A stretch of DNA of 64,000 bases from positions 1 to 64,000 of the forward strand of contig JAHFTX010000013.1 in NCBI GenBank assembly GCA_023265395.1, written 5' to 3'. Position numbers and translations under genes: made by a program. Under the pieces are notes generated by a model, which was not told the DNA's origin, ran no database searches, and saw only the letters and a program-made list of their open reading frames with translations. Positions 59,878 through 64,000 of this stretch are shown piece after piece; position 1 is the first letter of the stretch; each line of letters begins with the position of its first letter. Source of the DNA: Thermoplasmata archaeon (GTDB taxonomy: Archaea; Thermoplasmatota; DTKX01; JAHFTX01).

Positions 59878-60336
59878 ATGCCGCTGGTGTTGCAACAGGC
59901 CCCCGGGTTCGACCGTTTCGGTGTGCGGGCAATCAACCCGACCCTTGCGTTCTTCCTGTTGACCATCGCGGCGATCTTCGCGTTCACGAACAGCCTCACC
60001 CTGGTAGGGATCGATAGCTTCCGGTTGCTTGGATACCTTGGGACCTCCTCCCTCACCTCAGGACAGCGCATCGACTTCGTGGTGTGCTCCCTGTTCTCGG
60101 TGGCGTTCGGCGTCATCATCCTCGTCGGTGCCTTCTCGATCCTGCGCCGGCGCTCCTACGCCTTGGGCGTCTTGGCTGCGGTGCTGGCGCTGGGGACGTT
60201 GGGACCCTGCGGCGTCAACGTGATGCTCGGCCTGATTGCGCTGGTGCTGGTGATGAGCTCGCGTGAACAGTTCTCCAACACTGACCAACAGGGCGATGCG
60301 GGCCGGCCAGCATCATCCTCCGACAACGGCAACTGA
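59878..60336 (+). CDS. Small membrane protein of unknown function
   Basis: 152 residues from ATG 59878 (a GTG at 59848 would add ten). Four hydrophobic spans are visible (around LAFFLLTIAAIFAFT, FVVCSLFSVAFGVIILVGAF, GVLAAVLALGTLGPCGV and MLGLIALVLVMS), with a polar Ser/Asn/Asp tail in the cytoplasm or outside. No family recognised. It lies 87 bases before the CxCH gene. Confidence 0.6.
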   Translation: MPLVLQQAPGFDRFGVRAINPTLAFFLLTIAAIFAFTNSLTLVGIDSFRLLGYLGTSSLTSGQRIDFVVCSLFSVAFGVIILVGAFSILRRRSYALGVLAAVLALGTLGPCGVNVMLGLIALVLVMSSREQFSNTDQQGDAGRPASSSDNGN

Positions 60337-60384
60337 CCCGCGAGCAAGCGGTGAATTGCACGGAGACGGCACCGAGGCTGAAGT

Positions 60385-60393
60385 GTTATATAC
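60385..60393 (+). promoter_or_regulatory. TATA box of the first CxCH gene
   Basis: GTTATATAC predicts a start near 60415. GGAAGAGGGG then precedes ATG 60424. Confidence 0.6.
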
Positions 60394-60423
60394 GCTACTT
60401 CAAGATGCGCAGGAAGAGGGGAC

Positions 60424-61464
60424 ATGGCGCACTGGCGCTCACCAAGCGGGCCCGAGCGACCCAGTCGGCCGCGACTGATCGCCTCCCTGCTACTCCTCTG
60501 CCTCGTCGCGAGCCTCCTTGCAGCTGCGTTCGTGCCCGTCTCGGGGCTGAGTGGTGGGGGTACGACCCCCGCTGATTCGGTCTACGATTCAGCCACCAAG
60601 AAACCTGGCGCCGGCTGTACCTGTCATGGCGGCGGCAGCGCCTCGGCCACCGTCACCTGGCGTCTGGTCGGGCTGCCGACAAAATACGCACCGGCCAAGA
60701 GCTACTCGATCACCCTTGCTGGCTCAGGCGGCCCTGAGCCACTTCCAGGGCAGCACCAGGGTGGGTTCGCGATCCAGGCCTCGGTGGGGACGCTGACCCC
60801 GCTTAGCGGCGCCGGAGATGTCCAATCGGTCACCCCCGCCAGTGGCATGAGCGCCCTGACCCACACGGCTGACGGCAATTCACAGCGGCAGTGGAGCTTC
60901 ACCTGGACAGCACCCAAGGATGATGCAGAGGATGCCTTCTTCTACGTCGGTATCAACCTCGTCGATGGTTCGGGCGCGGCCGATGCACCCGATTCGTGGG
61001 TCACCTTCCAGCAGGTGAGCGAAGGCAATGGTGCTCCGCCAGCGAACGAAGCGGACATCTCGGAACTGGGCGTCCCGTTGCAGGCGTACTGGCTGGGCGT
61101 AATCGGGATCTTCTCGGTCCTGTTCACCCTCTTCCTGACATACTTTGTCATCCGCAGCTCGACACGGCACCACCGTGGGTTCCGATCCACGCGCGTGAAG
61201 CTCGCGGCCCCGCAGCCGACCTTTGGCGACCGCGTACTGATGGGTGCCGCCTTCCTCTCCCTGCTCGTGATGGCCGGGTTCACGTTGCGAGAGGTCCTCT
61301 ACGTCGGCCTGACAGTCCCCGGCAGGGTGGTCGTAGGGAACATCCGGACGTGGACGATTGGTCCCAACTACTGGGTCTACCTCTACTTGGCACACGTGCT
61401 GTTGCTCTTTGCCACCTTCGTCGCACTGCGCAACAAGAACTTCGCCTACCGGTCGAGCCCCTGA
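60424..61464 (+). CDS. Exported membrane protein with CxCH motif (choice-of-anchor V/Reeler-like)
   Basis: 346 residues. A signal anchor spans about residues 18-40. Cys65-x-Cys67-His68 (GCTCHGGG) follows directly, then a beta-sandwich to about 205 with GQHQGGFAIQAS and THTADGNSQRQW. Three membrane spans occupy the C-terminal third (about 220-345). Cytochrome c uses CxxCH; the one-residue spacing here is different and is a feature of the choice-of-anchor V group. Metal or haem binding is possible, not shown. The gene is paralogous to the next one and precedes a Rieske-like gene, suggesting a respiratory role. Confidence 0.7.
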   Translation: MAHWRSPSGPERPSRPRLIASLLLLCLVASLLAAAFVPVSGLSGGGTTPADSVYDSATKKPGAGCTCHGGGSASATVTWRLVGLPTKYAPAKSYSITLAGSGGPEPLPGQHQGGFAIQASVGTLTPLSGAGDVQSVTPASGMSALTHTADGNSQRQWSFTWTAPKDDAEDAFFYVGINLVDGSGAADAPDSWVTFQQVSEGNGAPPANEADISELGVPLQAYWLGVIGIFSVLFTLFLTYFVIRSSTRHHRGFRSTRVKLAAPQPTFGDRVLMGAAFLSLLVMAGFTLREVLYVGLTVPGRVVVGNIRTWTIGPNYWVYLYLAHVLLLFATFVALRNKNFAYRSSP

Positions 61465-61667
61465 ACCCCCGGCCTTCCCAAGGCCTGACGCATCCCCGCC
61501 GCGCTCCATTCGAGGGCCGTCTCCAATCTAGCTGGATTCCCCGCGCGTCCGCCGCGCTTGAGCCATTCCGCCACTTGAGGTCAGCCCGCCGTCGAGACTG
61601 TTGATTCTCGATGCATAGAGGCGACGATTTGCGCACCCATCCTGAGGGTTCGGCGGCTGCTACGAGG

Positions 61668-61677
61668 CTTTAAATAC
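61668..61677 (+). promoter_or_regulatory. Distal TATA box of the second CxCH gene
   Basis: CTTTAAATAC predicts a start near 61698, giving a leader of about 80 bases. Confidence 0.5.
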
Positions 61678-61702
61678 GCTCCCTCAGAATCAGCGGCGCC
61701 CG

Positions 61703-61710
61703 AGTATAAG
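61703..61710 (+). promoter_or_regulatory. Proximal TATA box of the second CxCH gene
   Basis: AGTATAAG predicts a start near 61732, giving a leader of about 47 bases. Two boxes 33 bases apart could give alternative starts. Confidence 0.5.
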
Positions 61711-61778
61711 AACCGGCGCGTAGGTCTGCGGGTCTGTTTGACCCATCGGCCCTACCAGGGAGCGGAGGCACGGCAACG

Positions 61779-63278
61779 ATGCGCTGGCAGCGACGTCGGA
61801 TCATCGCGTGCACGACCCTGTTGTTGTTGGTCGTCCTGCTCGTCGCCGGGGCCACCGTCGACGTCCTCGGATTCTCCGGCGGTGGGCCCACCCCGGCGCA
61901 GGAGGCGCGCACCACGGGTTGCACCTGCCACGGCCCGACCCCCAGTACGGTGGTCACCTACCGCCTCGAGGGCGTACCCCTGTCGTACATCCCTGGCGAC
62001 CGCTACGAGATCTCCCTGACCATCAGTGGCGGGCCCCCGGCACTCGAGGGCCAACACCAAGGGGGCTTTGCCATGGTCGTCTCCAACGGTACCTTCTCCC
62101 CCCATCCCGACTTCGCTGTGCAGACTCAGGTGTTCGACCTTGACGTCTCGACCTACAACCCCGCTGACTCGAGCAAGCAGAACGCCGTCACCCACACCTC
62201 CGATGGCAACCACCAGCGCTCCTGGAAGGTCCTGTGGGATGCGCCCCGGGGAAAGGGGAATGCCGTGTTCTACATCGCCGGTAACAGCGTCAACGGCAAC
62301 AACGTCCCTGACCTCGACGGCAGCGACCAGTGGGTGATGTTGCGGACGGTCTCGATCGGTCCCAAGATCGCCGCGGGCGAGCAGCCGCCGGGCCTGGGGC
62401 CTGAGCCGTTGCCCCAGTGGGCTTGGGACCTCGGCCTCCTCGCGATCGGTGCGTTCTTCCTGCTGCTGCTGATAGGCATGCCGCTGCTAAAGACCCACGA
62501 CTACCTCGAGCCGCGGATGGTCGAGCAGGGCGACTACGACTTCGAGGACATCGTCCTGGCCAGCCGCGGGGTGCTGCTGGAGCAGAACCTGGCGATCTGG
62601 CTGGTGGCAATGGTCTACTTCTTCTATGCGATCTTCGTCAAGGAGCAAGCCGTGGTGGTATTCGCGAGCGGCTCCGTTGCCTTGGTGTCCTTCGCCAACG
62701 TCCTCCTCGACGGGATCAACAACTACGGTCAACCGCGACCGGCCATGGTCGAGGAGGTCCGGCGCCTCCTCCTCTCGGGCACCCGTGCGCGCCTGGTGTG
62801 CGGGTACGCGGCCGCCTTGCTGTTTGGTCTGGGACTGGCCGCACAGGATGGATGGATCTCCCTTGCGTGGCCCCAGCTCAACCTCGGCTTAGGGATCGTG
62901 CTGACCTTCTACGCCTTCCACACCGGCTGGCAAGGGCCCTTCCTCCCCACGGCAGCGAGCACCAACACCCGGCTGGTCTGCGGCGGCGCTGCTGCCTTGG
63001 CCACTGGGCTCTTTGGCCTGATCGGAAGTCGCGTCCTGGCGGTGCTGCGCGTCGGCCTCGAGACGCTGCCGCTGAGCGCGGTGCCAGGGGCCAGCCCCTC
63101 AGTCGAAGAACTGGTCCGTCTCTCTGTCCTTTTCGTCGTCGCGCTGCTGCTGCTCGTCTACGTCGCCGCCCGCTCCCGCCATACCGCCGGCGCGCAGCTG
63201 CGGTCCGCCGCTGACCCCGAGCGCTCTGGCTCGGCCAAAGTCCTGCGTGGGGGCAAGGGGGGTGTCGCGTTTGACTGA
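61779..63278 (+). CDS. Polytopic membrane protein with CxCH motif, paralogue of the previous gene
   Basis: 499 residues from ATG 61779, with GGGAGCGGAGG upstream. Signal anchor about 8-30, then Cys48-x-Cys50-His51 (GCTCHGP), a beta-sandwich with EGQHQGGFAMVV and THTSDGNHQRSWKV, both shared with the gene at 60.4 kb, and about eight membrane spans from residue 215 on. FHTGWQGPFLP lies in a late loop. The membrane part is larger than in its paralogue, so the module has been joined to a different domain. It overlaps the next gene by eight bases and leads into the Rieske-like gene, so a respiratory-complex role is plausible but unproven. Confidence 0.72.
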   Translation: MRWQRRRIIACTTLLLLVVLLVAGATVDVLGFSGGGPTPAQEARTTGCTCHGPTPSTVVTYRLEGVPLSYIPGDRYEISLTISGGPPALEGQHQGGFAMVVSNGTFSPHPDFAVQTQVFDLDVSTYNPADSSKQNAVTHTSDGNHQRSWKVLWDAPRGKGNAVFYIAGNSVNGNNVPDLDGSDQWVMLRTVSIGPKIAAGEQPPGLGPEPLPQWAWDLGLLAIGAFFLLLLIGMPLLKTHDYLEPRMVEQGDYDFEDIVLASRGVLLEQNLAIWLVAMVYFFYAIFVKEQAVVVFASGSVALVSFANVLLDGINNYGQPRPAMVEEVRRLLLSGTRARLVCGYAAALLFGLGLAAQDGWISLAWPQLNLGLGIVLTFYAFHTGWQGPFLPTAASTNTRLVCGGAAALATGLFGLIGSRVLAVLRVGLETLPLSAVPGASPSVEELVRLSVLFVVALLLLVYVAARSRHTAGAQLRSAADPERSGSAKVLRGGKGGVAFD

Positions 63279-63651
63279 GACCGCCGAGGAGTACGACATC
63301 TACGCCCCCTCCTTCAAGGATATCAGCTTCTTCGAGCTGGAACGTCGTGAGCGCCATGCCAAGGTCGGCGATGTCTTGCGCGCCGAGCGCCGCTCCGAGA
63401 GCCCTCGGGCCTTCGGCATGGTGGCATTGATGCTCTTGGTCGAGGCGGTGCTGCTGGTCCTGGTGGTGCTCGGGCTGCTGTTGGCGTGGGACCAGCGCAC
63501 CGTCGGCCTGTGGGTCGCGACGATGTTCTTGGTCGCCGCGGTGATGTCGATCCTCTACCGCAAGTACTTCCAGCGTGACGTCATGGTCGCAAAGCGGCGA
63601 TACCGCAAGACGGTCCCAAGCGTCGACGTCAACTGGTGGAGCTTCAAGTGA
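63271..63651 (+). CDS. Small membrane protein ahead of the Rieske-like gene
   Basis: 126 residues from TTG 63271; AAGGGGGGTG lies six bases upstream. It overlaps the end of the previous gene by eight bases. An acidic cytoplasmic N-terminus (TETAEEYDIYAPSFKDISFFELE) precedes two membrane spans (about residues 55-75 and 82-100) and a basic C-terminus ending VDVNWWSFK. No family recognised. Position suggests a small subunit of the adjacent quinol-oxidising complex. Confidence 0.65.
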   Translation: MTETAEEYDIYAPSFKDISFFELERRERHAKVGDVLRAERRSESPRAFGMVALMLLVEAVLLVLVVLGLLLAWDQRTVGLWVATMFLVAAVMSILYRKYFQRDVMVAKRRYRKTVPSVDVNWWSFK

Positions 63652-63691
63652 GACCGCAGACAGGGACCTGGGCAAGGGGGAGGCCACGACC

Positions 63692-64000
63692 GTGACATCG
63701 GGGCAACCGCGCAAGGACTTCGACGAGCCCAACCTCAAGGAGCCAGAGGAGGCGACCGAGGTCGGGCAGATGAGCCGCCGCAAGGCGGTCCAATACATGG
63801 TCGCGGCCGGTGGCGTCGCCGCCGTCGCGGGTTCCCTCGCCGGCGGGGTCGTGACGCTCTTCAACCCCGTCGTCGAAGCGCAAGGGGCCCTCGAGACCGG
63901 TTTCATCTACAGCGTGTCGGCAGAGACCAAGAAGGAGGGTTCAAACTGGGTCGTCCCGCTCGACGGCCAGCTTGCGGCCGCGTCGCACTTCAAGCAGGTC
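63692..64000 (+). CDS. Twin-arginine, membrane-anchored protein, probable Rieske iron-sulfur subunit (3' truncated)
   Basis: GTG 63692 has AAGGGGGAGG eight bases upstream. The visible 103 residues have an acidic lead, then MSRRKAVQYMVAAGGVAAVAGS, a twin-arginine signal anchor, and the start of an exported domain (ALETGFIYSVSAETKKEGSN). This is the usual layout of Rieske subunits of quinol-cytochrome c reductases. The 2Fe-2S motifs lie beyond the window edge, so the call rests on layout. It belongs to the same run of genes as the CxCH proteins. Confidence 0.6.
   Translation, partial: MTSGQPRKDFDEPNLKEPEEATEVGQMSRRKAVQYMVAAGGVAAVAGSLAGGVVTLFNPVVEAQGALETGFIYSVSAETKKEGSNWVVPLDGQLAAASHFKQV

Larger units (their letters stand above)
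61465..61778. other. 314-base intergenic region with two TATA boxes
   Basis: No convincing coding frame. It carries TATA boxes at 61668-61677 and 61703-61710. A minus-strand stretch near 61550-61590 resembles a tRNA D arm but lacks a T arm and acceptor pairing. Confidence 0.5.

Noticed and set aside
61540-61600. tRNA-like sequence on the minus strand (TGGCGGAATGGCTCAAGCG)
   Set aside because: Only a D-arm-like part is present; no TTCGAAT T arm and no acceptor pairing were found.

Overview
The window is one contiguous stretch of a GC-rich archaeal chromosome. Evidence for Archaea: the full archaeal S10/spc ribosomal super-operon with eL19, eL32, eS4, eIF1 and the RNase P protein Rpp29 in their archaeal order; Cbf5, NMD3 and TiaS; TATA-type promoters, many apparently giving leaderless or very short-leader transcripts; and a tetraether-lipid-synthase-like radical SAM protein. 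The absence of eL34 and eL14 between cmk and cbf5, the KaiC-like and coiled-coil/KaiC ATPases, and Rieske-like respiratory genes beside THF enzymes suggest an aerobic member of Thermoplasmatota (Marine Group II or soil/freshwater relatives). That placement is inference.

Layout. 1-1.6 kb: end of an unknown gene, then gcvH and lplA (protein lipoylation) on the minus strand. 1.7-4.8 kb: a large membrane-anchored secreted protein with cadherin/Ig-like repeats. 5.0-13.7 kb (plus): a UbiD-family decarboxylase, a two-domain KaiC-like ATPase, a ftcD-fchA-fhs one-carbon folate operon, a small winged-helix-like protein, a methanopterin-pathway GHMP protein (beta-RFAP synthase) and NMD3. 13.7-15.1 kb (minus): TPR protein and thymidylate kinase. 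15.3-18.8 kb (plus): a Ras/Rab-like GTPase, a degenerate Nudix protein, pyrF, a TsaC/Sua5 protein and methionine aminopeptidase. 18.8-22.3 kb: a DMT-type transporter, the tetraether-synthase-like protein and a small unknown.

22.6-41.0 kb is the ribosomal super-operon: uL3, uL4, uL23, uL2, uS19, uL22, uS3, uL29, eIF1, Rpp29, uS17, uL14, uL24, eS4, uL5, uS14, uS8, uL6, eL32, eL19, uL18, uS5, uL30, uL15, SecY, AdkA, DUF106, Cmk and Cbf5, followed by an intron-containing tRNA-Ser(GGA). 41.2-49.5 kb holds an alkyltransferase, TiaS, a glutamine-rich protein, an anchored thioredoxin-like protein, a glycosyltransferase, NAD synthetase and a RimK / aspartoacylase-type pair. 49.7-53.5 kb: a zinc-ribbon/TM/TPR protein, an HD phosphohydrolase, an unknown protein and tRNA-Ser(GCT). 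53.5-59.6 kb (minus): a STAND ATPase with TPRs, a half-length KaiC paralogue and a coiled-coil/KaiC protein. 59.8-64 kb: membrane proteins including two paralogues with a Cys-x-Cys-His motif, leading into a twin-arginine, Rieske-like protein cut by the window edge.

The most unusual observations are four genes (two KaiC paralogues, eIF1, TiaS) whose conserved N-termini extend upstream of any ATG/GTG/TTG; the tRNA-Ser intron; the CxCH pair beside the Rieske-like gene; the STAND/KaiC/coiled-coil trio; the GTPase/degenerate-Nudix pair; and the glutamine-rich repeat protein. No CRISPR array, insertion sequence or replication origin was seen.
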